Below are positions 9,290 through 17,743 of a stretch of DNA of 64,000 nt, piece after piece. The translations under genes and the position numbers were made by a program. Each line of letters opens with the position of its first letter. The first letter of the stretch is position 1. The notes beneath the pieces are model-generated. The model was not told the origin of the DNA, did not search any database, and worked only from the letters and a program-made list of their open reading frames with translations. The DNA comes from JBBQUN01 sp963698395 (lineage in GTDB: Bacteria; Actinomycetota; Acidimicrobiia; Acidimicrobiales; SZUA-35). The stretch covers positions 372,001 through 436,000 of the forward strand of contig CAVOQQ010000002.1 of the NCBI GenBank assembly GCA_963698395.1, read 5' to 3'.

Positions 9290-11089
9290 TCAGTTCGGAG
9301 TGATGACGGTGATGGTGTCGTTGTTGCCGTTGTCGGAGGTGACCCAGATCGAGCCGTCGGCTGCCTCGTGGACCCCACGCAGGCGGCCGCCGTCCCACAG
9401 CACCGGCGAGCGACCGAGGTAGAGACCTTCGGGGTTGAAGAAGTACACCTGGAGCCGGCTGGCCTTCAACGCGGTCACGGCCAGACCGTTCTGGTAGGAG
9501 CCCCAGGAATCATCGCTCAGCCATTCGCCGCCCGACAGGGCGAGGGTAGGTGACCCGGTCGAGTAGGCGGCGGTGAACGTGTTGGGCAACGACGTGTTGG
9601 TCATCGAGACCGACTCGTTGTAGCCGGGCACCGGGTTCCAGCCGGCGTTGCCGCCAGGCACCAGGCGATTGACTTCGTCGTCGCGGCTCGGCCCGTGCTC
9701 GACCGACCACATCTCGGTGGTGCCCGGTCGTTCGCTCAAGCCCTGCACGTTGCGATGGCCATAGGTGTAGATGAGACGGGTGGCGGCGTTGGCCGAGGAA
9801 GCAAACGGATTGCCCGCAGCCGGCGAACCGTCGCTGGGGTCGACCCGCAGGACCTTCCCGCCGAGCGAGGCCAGGTTCTGGGGCAGGGTGCCGACCGCAG
9901 CATCCCCGGTGCCGACGAAGAGCGTGCCGTCGGCGGCGAACTCGAGCTGGCAGCCACCGTGACGGCCCGAGGACAGGGGGATGCCGGTGACGATCGGGCC
10001 GACCCGGGTGGCCTGGGTGACACCGGCGTCGAGGGTCCAGGCAACGACACGGATGTCGACACCGGCCGACGTGCCGGGCTGACGGAAACCTTGGCAGGTG
10101 TAGATCCGGCGATTGCCGGCAAAGGCAGGGTCGACGGCGAGCCCCATCAGGCCGGTCTCGCCGCTGGCGAACAGGTCGGCAAAGTCGGCGGTGACCGTCG
10201 AGGCGGTGGTGCGGTTCTTGATCGCCACCAGCCGGCCGGCGCGTTCGGTGGCGAGAATCGTGCCATCGGGCAGCGAGTCGACATCCCATGGATGATCGAA
10301 ACCAGCGATCGAGGACACCGAGAAGGTGGGGGCAACCGCAAAGCGATTGCGCCACTCGGGCTGTTCGAGGAAGGCGGCGGCCACGTCTCGGATCTGGGTG
10401 CCGTTGTCGAGCAACCCGGTCCAGTAGTCGAGACCGCCAGGCTCGGGCACCCGTTGCAGCATGCCGACGTAGACGAGTGTCGAGGTCACCTCACCGCCGA
10501 GAAGGGCCCGGTGCTCCGCCGACTCCGAGACGACGACCACGAATTCACTCAGCGTCAGTCGGTCGGCGTCGATTTCACCACGCCAGTAGGCGAGGCCTGC
10601 GGCATCAGGGGTCCGACCGAGCGAGCGGCCGTAGACCGCAGCGACGATCTCGTCGGTGGTGGACGCGTTGGCGAGTGCTTCGAATTCGGCGCCCTCGAGC
10701 ATGCCCTCGGCGATGCCGGCGAGCGGAGCGCCCGCTGCACTGCGAGCGACCCAGAAGCGCAGTCCGGCGATGTCGGGCGTGCGATCGAAGATCGAGTGGT
10801 AGAGACGAACGATCGGCGCGGTGTTGTTCTCGAACTCGGGGGAGGTGAGGAGGAACTCGACCAGGGCGGCCGGGGCAACGCCGCGGCGCAGCTCGCTCGC
10901 CCAGTAGGCGAGGCCGGCCGGGTCCGGGCCGCGAGACAGGAAGTCCCGGTACATCTGGTCGACGAACACCTCTTCGGTGGCGAACCGCTCGCCGTAGAGC
11001 GAACCGGCACTGGCAGGAGACGCAGGGGCGATGACGGCTGCGACGAGTGCGAGGGTGAGGGCGGCGATGAACGTGCGGACTCGAACCAT
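9290..11089 (-). CDS. Secreted DUF4214 repeat / PQQ-type sugar dehydrogenase protein
   Basis: A 599-residue protein with a signal peptide (about residues 1-28, ending SPASA). Four DUF4214-like repeats follow, each with the core R-x-P-D/E-xx-G-L-x-Y/F-W (for example GPDPAGLAYW, TPDIAGLRFW, TPDAAGLAYW, VPEPGGLDYW). The C-terminal half is a beta-propeller of the glucose/sorbosone dehydrogenase family: FDHPWDVDSLPDG, GETGLMGLAVDPAF, YTYGHRNVQGL, WSVEHGPSRDDEVN. It should be exported and may oxidise sugars with PQQ. The start at 11089 is chosen because it gives the signal peptide. DUF4214 is known next to adhesin-like and S-layer-like secreted proteins; its role here is unknown. Confidence 0.85.
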   Translation of the reverse strand: MVRVRTFIAALTLALVAAVIAPASPASAGSLYGERFATEEVFVDQMYRDFLSRGPDPAGLAYWASELRRGVAPAALVEFLLTSPEFENNTAPIVRLYHSIFDRTPDIAGLRFWVARSAAGAPLAGIAEGMLEGAEFEALANASTTDEIVAAVYGRSLGRTPDAAGLAYWRGEIDADRLTLSEFVVVVSESAEHRALLGGEVTSTLVYVGMLQRVPEPGGLDYWTGLLDNGTQIRDVAAAFLEQPEWRNRFAVAPTFSVSSIAGFDHPWDVDSLPDGTILATERAGRLVAIKNRTTASTVTADFADLFASGETGLMGLAVDPAFAGNRRIYTCQGFRQPGTSAGVDIRVVAWTLDAGVTQATRVGPIVTGIPLSSGRHGGCQLEFAADGTLFVGTGDAAVGTLPQNLASLGGKVLRVDPSDGSPAAGNPFASSANAATRLIYTYGHRNVQGLSERPGTTEMWSVEHGPSRDDEVNRLVPGGNAGWNPVPGYNESVSMTNTSLPNTFTAAYSTGSPTLALSGGEWLSDDSWGSYQNGLAVTALKASRLQVYFFNPEGLYLGRSPVLWDGGRLRGVHEAADGSIWVTSDNGNNDTITVITPN

Positions 11090-11216
11090 CGTCGCACGGT
11101 AGTTGATCCCCACACATGGGCGGCCGCGGGTCAGCCGCGGGTCGTCGGTCGTCGGTCGCTGGTCGTTGGGCAGTCGTGGAGAGTCGAATTCTCCGGAGTT
11201 CGATGGCGTCGCCAAC

Positions 11217-11222
11217 TAGGGT
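11217..11222 (+). promoter_or_regulatory. -10-like TAGGGT, leaderless promoter of dapD
   Basis: TAGGGT ends 6 nt before the ATG at 11229, with no Shine-Dalgarno between. Confidence 0.5.
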
Positions 11223-11228
11223 GCCCGG

Positions 11229-12095
11229 ATGAATGAAGCACCGAGATCGTCAGGGTCGGATCCGAACGCCGAGTTGGCGAGCACGATCGGCGGGCTCTGG
11301 CAGCAACGATCGGAACTGACTGCCAACGATCTCGAAGCGCTCGCCCCGGTCCTTCAGGCAATGGAGCTGCTCGATTCCGGCCAGGTTCGCGTCGCCGAGC
11401 CGGGATCCGATGCCGCCTCGGCCGTCGTGGTGAACGAGTGGCTGAAGTACGCCATCTTGTTGTTCTTTCAGTTCTCTGCCATCGACACCGTCGAGGTCGG
11501 CCCGTTCGAGTACGCCGACAAGATCCCGCTCAAACGCGACTACGCCGCTCGTGGGGTGCGAGTGGTTCCCGGTGCGTCGGCTCGGTGGGGCTCGTATCAG
11601 GCCCCTGGCGTCGTACTCATGCCCAGCTACTGCAATATCGGTTCCTATGTCGGTGAGAACTCGATGGTCGACACATGGGCGACCGTCGGCTCGTGTGCGC
11701 AGATCGGCGCGAATGTGCATCTGGCGGGTGGGGTCGGTATCGGCGGCGTGCTCGAACCCGCCGAGGCGGCCCCGGTTATGATCGGCGACGAAGCCTTCAT
11801 CGGCAGCCGTTGCATGGTGACGAGCGGAGCAAGAGTGGGCACCGGTGCCGTGCTTGGCGCCGGGGTGATCCTCAACTCATCGATCCCCGTCATCGATGCC
11901 GAAACCGGCGAGGAGATCAGTCGGGGCGTCGTCCCTGATTGGAGCGTGGCGGTCTTCGCCACCCGGCCTCGCGAATTCGCCGGTGGCACCTTCGGACTTC
12001 CCTGCGCCCTGGTGATCAGGCGGTTGAGCGAAGGCGAGCGGCATGACAAGACCGAATTGAACGACGCGCTCCGAACCCACGGGGTGGCGCTGTGA
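11229..12095 (+). CDS. dapD: 2,3,4,5-tetrahydropyridine-2,6-dicarboxylate N-succinyltransferase
   Basis: A 288-residue enzyme that succinylates tetrahydrodipicolinate using succinyl-CoA, committing it to the succinylase DAP pathway. The central part is a left-handed beta-helix made of hexapeptide repeats (GSYVGENSMVDTWATVGSCA, IGANVHLAGGVGIGG, IGDEAFIGSRCMV). The conserved catalytic-site segment is LEPAEAAPV. It lies just before a TetR gene on the other strand. Leaderless start is supported by TAGGGT six bases upstream. Confidence 0.95.
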   Translation: MNEAPRSSGSDPNAELASTIGGLWQQRSELTANDLEALAPVLQAMELLDSGQVRVAEPGSDAASAVVVNEWLKYAILLFFQFSAIDTVEVGPFEYADKIPLKRDYAARGVRVVPGASARWGSYQAPGVVLMPSYCNIGSYVGENSMVDTWATVGSCAQIGANVHLAGGVGIGGVLEPAEAAPVMIGDEAFIGSRCMVTSGARVGTGAVLGAGVILNSSIPVIDAETGEEISRGVVPDWSVAVFATRPREFAGGTFGLPCALVIRRLSEGERHDKTELNDALRTHGVAL

Positions 12096-12096
12096 C

Positions 12097-12118
12097 CGGG
12101 AAGCAGTGCTGCCCGGGC
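12097..12118. terminator. Hairpin between convergent dapD and TetR genes
   Basis: CCGGG and CCCGG pair (5 bp), then one mismatch and 3 further pairs, in the 33-nt gap between two converging genes. It could serve both directions. There is no T tract. Confidence 0.35.
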
Positions 12119-12128
12119 GATGGTTGGC

Positions 12129-12779
12129 TCAGCTCGTGATCTGCGTCGGCCGTGGCGATCGGGCCATCGTGTCGACGATCTGGTCGAGGTAGGCCGAACG
12201 TCCGACAGCCAGAACGGCGTCGTCCGGCCCGAGAGCGCTCGCCATCTGGAAGTGGCCGAGATAGGCGGCGTAGGCGAATCGTGCCTGACGCCCTGCTGTG
12301 GAGCGTGAGAAGCCGAGATCGGCGAAGACCGATTCGAGGAAGGCGATCCGCTTGCCGGTGGCGCGGCGTACGATCTCGCCGATCACCGGATCCTCCGCTC
12401 GCGCAACCAGGGCGGTGTCGGTCGGCCCGAGCTCGTCGTCGCCGAAACTGACCTCGAAGAGCCCCCGGAGTCGCCGCTCGGGAACTTCGACATCGGCCAT
12501 CGTCGTGATGACGTCTTCTGTTGCGACCTGTTCCCAGTGCTCGGCGGCCGCGACGATCAGCGCTGCTCGGTCGGCGAAATGCCAGTAGAAGCTCCCCTTG
12601 GTCACGCCGAGAGACGTGGCCAGGCGTTCGACCGAGAAACGGTCGATGCCGTCGCCGGCGATGGCGCCATGGCTGGGAGCGGCGGGACTCATCCACGCGG
12701 CGTGGGCTGCCGGTAGCACCTGAAGCGACGAGCTCGCCGACCTGGTGGTCGGTGTGCGGCCCTTCCCTTCGGCGGCCAT
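12129..12779 (-). CDS. TetR-family transcriptional regulator
   Basis: A 216-residue regulator. The helix-turn-helix is clear: DRFSVERLATSLGVTKGSFY followed by WHFADRAALI. Helix 1 usually carries an ILDAA-type motif, but here the N-terminal 45 residues (including AAWMSPAAPSHG) are unusual and longer than normal. The true start may be internal, or a small indel may have distorted this part. The C-terminal ligand-binding domain (RQARFAYAAYLGHFQMA) is intact. Targets are unknown; the upstream side contains the 24-bp repeat array rather than a gene. Confidence 0.8.
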   Translation of the reverse strand: MAAEGKGRTPTTRSASSSLQVLPAAHAAWMSPAAPSHGAIAGDGIDRFSVERLATSLGVTKGSFYWHFADRAALIVAAAEHWEQVATEDVITTMADVEVPERRLRGLFEVSFGDDELGPTDTALVARAEDPVIGEIVRRATGKRIAFLESVFADLGFSRSTAGRQARFAYAAYLGHFQMASALGPDDAVLAVGRSAYLDQIVDTMARSPRPTQITS

Positions 12780-12821
12780 GACGTTCGGCGTCGTCGCGTT
12801 GATCGGCGCAGGTCCGGGCTC

Positions 12822-13292
12822 GTGTTCCTGGAATCACGCCGACTTGAACGCACGGAGGCAAGCCGACTCGGATGCACGGAGGCAAGCCGACTCGGATGCA
12901 CGGAGGCAAGCCGACTCGGATGCACGGAGGCAAGCCGACTCGGATGCACGGAGGCAAGCCGACTCGGATGCACGGAGGCAAGCCGACTCGGATGCACGGA
13001 GGCAAGCCGACTCGGATGCACGGAGGCAAACGGCGTGGCCGAACCGGTCTCGCCGGCCCGCCGGCTGCTCCGCGTTGGTGCCTGGGGTGTGGTAGGGGTC
13101 TTGGCCCCGCGTGGTGGCGGTGGGCTCATCGCCTCGGCCTTCCGCCTCGGGCAGGCGACCGACCTGTTTCGTCACTACGATCTGCGGATCCACTCACCTT
13201 TGTGCGTCGGCCTGGCCGCGATGTCGTCCCCTGCGATCTGGCTGCCTTCGACCGAGGGCTCAGATCCCGCTCAAACGGATCCGGCCCAATAG
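12822..13292 (+). CDS. Doubtful ORF reading through the 24-bp repeats
   Basis: GTG-started frame of 156 residues. Residues about 10-68 are repeated TEASRLGC units, produced by the tandem array. The remaining part (GVAEPVSPARRLLRVGAWG onward, with LIASAFRLGQATDLFRHYDL) has balanced composition and could be genuine. There is no ribosome-binding site and no recognised family. The open frame is partly an automatic result of a repeat length divisible by three. It may be a decayed or repeat-expanded gene. Confidence 0.2.
   Translation: MFLESRRLERTEASRLGCTEASRLGCTEASRLGCTEASRLGCTEASRLGCTEASRLGCTEASRLGCTEANGVAEPVSPARRLLRVGAWGVVGVLAPRGGGGLIASAFRLGQATDLFRHYDLRIHSPLCVGLAAMSSPAIWLPSTEGSDPAQTDPAQ
12851..13029. 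repeat. 24-bp tandem repeat array, seven perfect copies plus partial
   Basis: Seven consecutive identical 24-nt units start at 12851, 12875, 12899, 12923, 12947, 12971 and 12995. Each begins CACGGAGGCAAGCC and ends GACTCGGATG. An 11-nt partial copy follows at 13019-13029, and a degenerate half-copy (GCCGACTTGAACG) precedes at 12838. There are no spacers. The unit is a multiple of three, so all six frames stay open. Perfect identity implies recent expansion by slippage. The array lies just upstream of the TetR start. Confidence 0.95.
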
Positions 13293-13295
13293 AGT
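13290..13295 (+). promoter_or_regulatory. -10-like TAGAGT, leaderless promoter of dapE
   Basis: TAGAGT ends 6 nt before the GTG at 13302. No Shine-Dalgarno is seen, which also supports this GTG as the start. Confidence 0.5.
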
Positions 13296-13301
13296 GGCCA
13301 C

Positions 13302-14369
13302 GTGACCGACGTGTTCCAGCTGACGGCCGATCTCGTGAACATGGCGTCGGAGTCCTTCGCCGAGGGGCCATTCGTCGATTGGCTCGAGTCCGAGCTCCGG
13401 GCGACCGAGCACCTCGACGTCGTGCGCGTCGGCGACAACCTGGTGGCCCGAACGTCGTGGGGCAGGCCGATGCGGCTCATGCTTGCCGGCCACTCCGACA
13501 CCGTGCCGGCCAACGGCAACGCCGCGGCTCGCATCGAAGGCGACACGCTCTGGGGAGTGGGTTCGGCCGACATGAAGGGTGGCCTCGCCTGTTTTCTCGA
13601 GCTGGCTCGCACCGTCACCGACTCCTGGGTCGATCTCACCTACGTGTTCTACGCACGAGAAGAAGTGGCGGGGATCCACAGCGGACTGGCCGAGCTGATC
13701 GAGCTGCGGCCCGATCTCCTCGAAGCCGACTGCGCCATCCTCGGCGAGCCGACCGACGGTGACATCGAGGCCGGTTGTCAGGGTGCCCTGCGCTTCGAGG
13801 TCACGCTCGCCGGCGCTCGGGCGCACACCGCTCGGCCGTGGATGGGCCGCAACGCCGTCCATCGACTGGCGCCGATTCTGATCGACCTGGCTGCCTACGA
13901 GGCGCGCACCCCGACCATCGATGGCTGTACCTACCGCGAGTCACTCCAAGCAGTGCACGTCGAGGGTGGCGTCTCGGGCAACGTCGTGCCCGATCGTGCC
14001 ATGCTCCGCATCCATCACCGCTATGCGCCCGACCGTTCCGACGCCGAGGCCGAGGCGTTCGTTCGCGAACTGCTGGCACCGCACCTCGAAGAGGGCGACA
14101 CCGCCGAGGTGATCGACCGCTCGCTGGCCTGCGCCCCGTCGCTCACCCATCCGATTCTCCAGCGGTTGGTCGAAGGTGGCGCTGCCGGGCCGCCGGCCAT
14201 CCGGGCCAAGCTGGGCTGGACCGACGTCGCTCGCCTGGCGGCGCTCGGCATTCCCGCCACCAACTTCGGTTCGGGCGACCCCGAGGTCGCCCACACCAAA
14301 GACGAGCACCTCCACCGCCGTTCCATCGAGCGCACCTGGTCGGCCCTCCAACACCTGCTGGCCGAGTGA
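13302..14369 (+). CDS. dapE: Succinyl-diaminopimelate desuccinylase
   Basis: A 355-residue M20-family zinc amidase that removes succinate from N-succinyl-LL-DAP. Metal-site motifs are visible: AGHSDTVPA (His and following Asp), GVGSADMKGG (bridging Asp), YAREEVAG (catalytic Glu pair), ILGEPTDG (Glu) and, near the end, AHTKDEHL (His). The dimerisation domain carries the expected GARAHTARPWMGRNAVH. The set dapC, dapD, dapE and dapF in this window covers the succinylase route from tetrahydrodipicolinate to meso-DAP. It converges with hrpB with one base between the stops. Confidence 0.93.
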   Translation: MTDVFQLTADLVNMASESFAEGPFVDWLESELRATEHLDVVRVGDNLVARTSWGRPMRLMLAGHSDTVPANGNAAARIEGDTLWGVGSADMKGGLACFLELARTVTDSWVDLTYVFYAREEVAGIHSGLAELIELRPDLLEADCAILGEPTDGDIEAGCQGALRFEVTLAGARAHTARPWMGRNAVHRLAPILIDLAAYEARTPTIDGCTYRESLQAVHVEGGVSGNVVPDRAMLRIHHRYAPDRSDAEAEAFVRELLAPHLEEGDTAEVIDRSLACAPSLTHPILQRLVEGGAAGPPAIRAKLGWTDVARLAALGIPATNFGSGDPEVAHTKDEHLHRRSIERTWSALQHLLAE

Positions 14370-14370
14370 T

Positions 14371-16818
14371 CTATCGCTCGCTGTTCCAGGGGTCTTCGGG
14401 CCAGGAGTGTTTGGGATAGCGGCCGCGTAGGTCGGCACGAACCGCGGCATAGGAGCCGCGCCAGAATCCGGGCAGATCGGTGGTGATCTGGGCCGGACGA
14501 TTGGCGGGGGAGAGGAGCTCGATCGTCACCGGCGTGCGGTGCGGCCCGACGGTTGGATGTTCGTCGAGTCCGAACAGGTGCTGGATGCGAACCGACCACA
14601 CCGGACGCCCCGATTCGTAGTGCACGGCCTTGGCTCGGCCGTTCGCAGGATCGAGCGAGGCCGGCGCCAGGGTGTCGATCTGTTGGCGTTGCTCCCACGG
14701 CAACAGGCTGAGCATGGCGTCGGTCGCATTGATGCGGCGAAGATCGGCGATCGACCGACACCGGCTGAGGTCGAGCCACTCGTCGAGCCGCTCGATCAGC
14801 GCCGGGTCGCCGAGATCGGGCCACGTCGCCGGGTCTTCCCCGTGCAGCCAGGCGAGCCGGTTGCGAATGGACTCACCCCGTTCGCCCCACCGAAGCAGGC
14901 CCAGTCCGTAGGCTTGCAGCCCATCGAGGAGCGCCGAGCTGACCGCGGCAGGTGGTGGGCGATCGAGCGGCTGTCGGTGGAGCACGATGCTGCCGAGTCG
15001 TTGTCGGCGCTCGGCTCGGAGGGTGTCGTCTCGCTGGTCCCATTCGACATGGTCGGTCCACTCGATGCGGTCGGCGGCGACGTCGAGGACGGTGGCCCGA
15101 TCGATCGCAACTGCGCGTCGAATCCGAGCGGCGCGGGGATCGCCGTCGGCTTCGGCAACGACCACGAACGGCGAACCGCTCAGCTGGTCGGCGGGATCGA
15201 CGAAGACCTCGCGTCCGATGGCCAGGAGGAAGCGGCCAGGGCGATCAGGGCGGGCCATGGCGATGCGGTCGGGCCAGGCGCAGGCGAGCAGCGTTCCGAG
15301 TTCGGCCAGCTCCGAACGCGCAGCACTCGTGTTCGAGCCGAGACGACGACCGAGTCGATTGACGCCGCGGTCGAGTGAGGACCAGCGTTGGTCGAGCTCG
15401 CCGACGAGATCGGGGCGCTGGGGCCAGGAGTCGTCGTCGAGGAGGGCGGCTGCTCGCAGCCCGAGTCCGGTCTGGCCTGCGGCCTCGGCCGCCAGGACCA
15501 GTGCGGCGAGTCGCGGGTGGAGGCCGAGCCCGGCGGCCTGGTTGCCCATCGGTGTGAGGCGCCCATCGGTGTCGGTGAGTCCGAGGAGCCGAAGAATCCG
15601 CTGAGCCGATTCGAGGCGAGCGAGGCCGGGGTGGTCCAGCAGGGGAAGCGAGGTTGCCCACGGGTCGCCCCAGCGAGCGAGTTCGAAGGCGATCGGCAGG
15701 GGGTCACCATCGACGATCTCTGGCGGTGTCGCCTCATCGAGGTGCCGCTGGTCGTCGACCGACCAGAGTCGGTAGCAGTGACCGGGAGCGAGCCGCCCGG
15801 CTCGACCGCGACGCTGTTCGGCGGCGAACTGGGTGGCGTGGCCGGTCTCGAGTCGACCGAGACCGGTTGCCGGGTCGAATCGTGACCGTCGCAGCAGGCC
15901 GCCATCGACGACGGCTTCGATGCCGGGCACGGTGATCGAGGTCTCGGCAACCGCCGTGGCCACGATGATGCGGCGCCGCCGGCCACCCCGCAGCACCGAC
16001 CGCTGCGTCTCGACCGCCGTGCTGCCGTGGAGTCCGATGCATTCGACGGCGGCCAGCGTCGCATTGGCCGAGGCACGAGCGCTGAGTGCGCTGAGCACGT
16101 CGTCGATTTCGCGGCGACCGGGCACGAACGCCAGCACGTCACCGCTCACCTCGGTGATGGCGACGGCGACCGCGTCGGCGACGGCGTCGGCGAATCGTCG
16201 GCGCTCCGGCCGTGGTCGATGATGGGTCGTGACGCCGAAGGTGCGGCCCGGCACGTCGATGACGGTGCGGGCCGCAAGGGCGTCTTGGAGGCGCTCGGTG
16301 TCGAGCGTGGCCGACATGACCACGAGCACCAGATCGTCTCGAAGCGCGGCCCGAGCCTCGAGGCTCATGGCCAGGCCGAGATCGCTGTGCAGGTTCCGTT
16401 CGTGGAACTCGTCGAACACGATGGCGCCGACCCCCGGCAGTTCGGGGTCTCGTTGGAGCCGATTGGTGAGCACCGCCTCGGTCACCACCTCGATACGCGT
16501 CGCTGTGCCGACGGCTCGCTCGCCCCGGATGGTCAGGCCGACGCTGCGGCCGACCGGCTCGCCGATCAGTTCGGCCAACCGGCCCGCCGTGGCGCGGGCG
16601 GCGAGACGACGAGGTTCGGTGACGATCACCGAGCCCGGGTGGTCGCCGAGGGCGGCCAACGCCGTGGCCACATAGAGTGGAACGAGGCTGGACTTGCCAG
16701 CGCCCGGCTCTGCCCGGATCACCAGCGTGCCGTGTGCCACCTCGGCCTCGATCGCCGCCCGCGCTGCCTCGACCGGCAGGCCGGTGGGCGTGATCGTGAA
16801 CGGAGGGGCCGGCGTCAC
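14371..16818 (-). CDS. hrpB: ATP-dependent helicase HrpB
   Basis: An 815-residue DEAH-box helicase. Motif I is EPGAGKSSLVPL, motif Ia TEPRRLAARA, motif II DEFHER, motif III SATLD, and motif VI QRRGRAGRLAPG. HA2-like and HrpB C-terminal domains follow, ending HYESGRPVWSVRIQHLFGL and YPKHSWPEDPW, a typical HrpB tail. The physiological role of HrpB is poorly known. The start is GTG 16818. It lies 99 nt downstream of lexA on the same strand, so it may be read from the lexA promoter. Confidence 0.93.
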   Translation of the reverse strand: MTPAPPFTITPTGLPVEAARAAIEAEVAHGTLVIRAEPGAGKSSLVPLYVATALAALGDHPGSVIVTEPRRLAARATAGRLAELIGEPVGRSVGLTIRGERAVGTATRIEVVTEAVLTNRLQRDPELPGVGAIVFDEFHERNLHSDLGLAMSLEARAALRDDLVLVVMSATLDTERLQDALAARTVIDVPGRTFGVTTHHRPRPERRRFADAVADAVAVAITEVSGDVLAFVPGRREIDDVLSALSARASANATLAAVECIGLHGSTAVETQRSVLRGGRRRRIIVATAVAETSITVPGIEAVVDGGLLRRSRFDPATGLGRLETGHATQFAAEQRRGRAGRLAPGHCYRLWSVDDQRHLDEATPPEIVDGDPLPIAFELARWGDPWATSLPLLDHPGLARLESAQRILRLLGLTDTDGRLTPMGNQAAGLGLHPRLAALVLAAEAAGQTGLGLRAAALLDDDSWPQRPDLVGELDQRWSSLDRGVNRLGRRLGSNTSAARSELAELGTLLACAWPDRIAMARPDRPGRFLLAIGREVFVDPADQLSGSPFVVVAEADGDPRAARIRRAVAIDRATVLDVAADRIEWTDHVEWDQRDDTLRAERRQRLGSIVLHRQPLDRPPPAAVSSALLDGLQAYGLGLLRWGERGESIRNRLAWLHGEDPATWPDLGDPALIERLDEWLDLSRCRSIADLRRINATDAMLSLLPWEQRQQIDTLAPASLDPANGRAKAVHYESGRPVWSVRIQHLFGLDEHPTVGPHRTPVTIELLSPANRPAQITTDLPGFWRGSYAAVRADLRGRYPKHSWPEDPWNSER

Positions 16819-16917
16819 GTGGTCATCGCTCCGGAACCGCTTGGCGAGACGTCGCCGAGAGACGAAGCAAAGTCCAAGCTCGAACGACCACAGACTCGGA
16901 CCCGTCCACTCGGGTCC

Positions 16918-17562
16918 TTACAGGCGGCGCATGACGGTGACGACCTTGCCGAAGATGGTGACCTCGTCGGGGGCGAAACGCATTTCGGTGAGCGAAGGGT
17001 TGTACGGAACCAGCACGACTTGCTTGGCCTTGGGGTCGTAGTAGTAGCCCTTCACCGTGGCCTCTTCGCCGGGGATGCCGGCAACGACGATGTCGCCGGT
17101 TCGGGCCTCGGACTGCACTCGGGCGACGACGAAGTCGCCGTTGAGAATGCCGGCGTTGATCATGGAGTCGCCGCGAACGGTGAGCATGAACAGATCGCCG
17201 TCGCCGGTGAGATCGGCCGGGACGGGCAGCGTCTCTTCGATGTGTTCCTGCGCCAGCACATCGGTGCCGGCGGCAACACTGCCGACGAGTGGGACGTGTC
17301 GAACCGGGCGCCGCTCGACGTCGGTGGCACCCGACATGGCGTCCCAGCGGACCTCGATGGCCCGTGGCTTGGAAGGATCTCGGCGCAGGTAGCCCTCCTT
17401 CTGCAGCTTGGCCAGGTGCGAATGGACCGTGGAGGGGGAGGTGAGGCCGACGTGGGCGCCGATCTCACGAACCGACGGTGGGTACCCGCGGTCGCGCATC
17501 TCCTTGCTGATGAAGTCGAGGATGGCGCGCTGGCGCTCGCTGAGCTGGTGCTGCTTGGCCAT
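16918..17562 (-). CDS. lexA: LexA repressor (SOS regulator)
   Basis: A 214-residue repressor-protease. The N-terminal winged HTH is REIGAHVGLTSPSTVHSHLA (residues 32-51). The cleavage site Ala98-Gly99 is in SVAAGTD, the catalytic Ser133 is in RGDSMINAG and Lys171 in ATVKGYYY. The start at ATG 17562 gives the normal length and has a GGGAG Shine-Dalgarno upstream. Three LexA-box-like sites lie 80-155 nt upstream, so autoregulation is expected. The LysM gene is divergent and nrdR follows it, the same neighbourhood as lexA, Rv2719c and nrdR in M. tuberculosis. Confidence 0.97.
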   Translation of the reverse strand: MAKQHQLSERQRAILDFISKEMRDRGYPPSVREIGAHVGLTSPSTVHSHLAKLQKEGYLRRDPSKPRAIEVRWDAMSGATDVERRPVRHVPLVGSVAAGTDVLAQEHIEETLPVPADLTGDGDLFMLTVRGDSMINAGILNGDFVVARVQSEARTGDIVVAGIPGEEATVKGYYYDPKAKQVVLVPYNPSLTEMRFAPDEVTIFGKVVTVMRRL

Positions 17563-17641
17563 GGGGTCTCCCTGTGTGGTTGGGCCACGGTGGGGTCGTG
17601 GCAGCTGGCGGGTGTGGTGCGATCGAGTATGCCACGGCGAG

Positions 17642-17657
17642 ACGTACAAATGTTCGA
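17642..17657. promoter_or_regulatory. LexA box-like site 1 (one mismatch)
   Basis: CGTAC-AAAT-GTTCG matches the actinobacterial/Gram-positive LexA consensus CGAAC-N4-GTTCG except for one base in the left arm. It lies between lexA and the divergent LysM gene. Confidence 0.5.
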
Positions 17658-17671
17658 TGCCGAGGTTGTCA

Positions 17672-17687
17672 TCGAACGTGTGTTTGG
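17672..17687. promoter_or_regulatory. LexA box-like site 2 (one to two mismatches)
   Basis: TCGAAC-GTGT-GTTTGG has a perfect left arm and one core change in the right arm (GTTTG). It is about 30 bp, three helical turns, from site 1. Confidence 0.5.
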
Positions 17688-17699
17688 ATTGAGTGGGGG

Positions 17700-17715
17700 T
17701 CGAACACCCGTTCGG
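17700..17715. promoter_or_regulatory. LexA box (perfect core)
   Basis: TCGAAC-ACCC-GTTCGG contains the perfect palindrome CGAAC-N4-GTTCG. It is 28 bp from site 2, and positioned to repress both lexA and the divergent LysM gene. Confidence 0.85.
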
Positions 17716-17743
17716 CGTGCTCGTCCCACCGCTTCCGCCAGAC

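Larger units (their letters stand above)
12780..13301. other. 522-nt intergenic region with tandem repeats, no assured gene
   Basis: This gap between the TetR gene and dapE holds a 24-bp repeat array (12851-13029) in its first half. The second half (13030-13289) is ordinary-looking DNA ending in the dapE promoter. A frame from GTG 12822 to 13292 stays open through the repeats (reading TEASRLGC each time) and then reads RRLLRVGAWGVVGVLAPRGG, which looks protein-like. It could be a small unknown gene, or the remnant of one into which the repeat expanded. I cannot support it further. Confidence 0.5.

Noticed and set aside
11101..11216. GGTCG-rich repeats before dapD as an iteron set
   Set aside because: The units are irregular and short; simple low-complexity sequence explains them.
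12851..13029. Possible CRISPR array
   Set aside because: Units are directly adjacent with no spacers and no cas genes are present; it is a tandem repeat.
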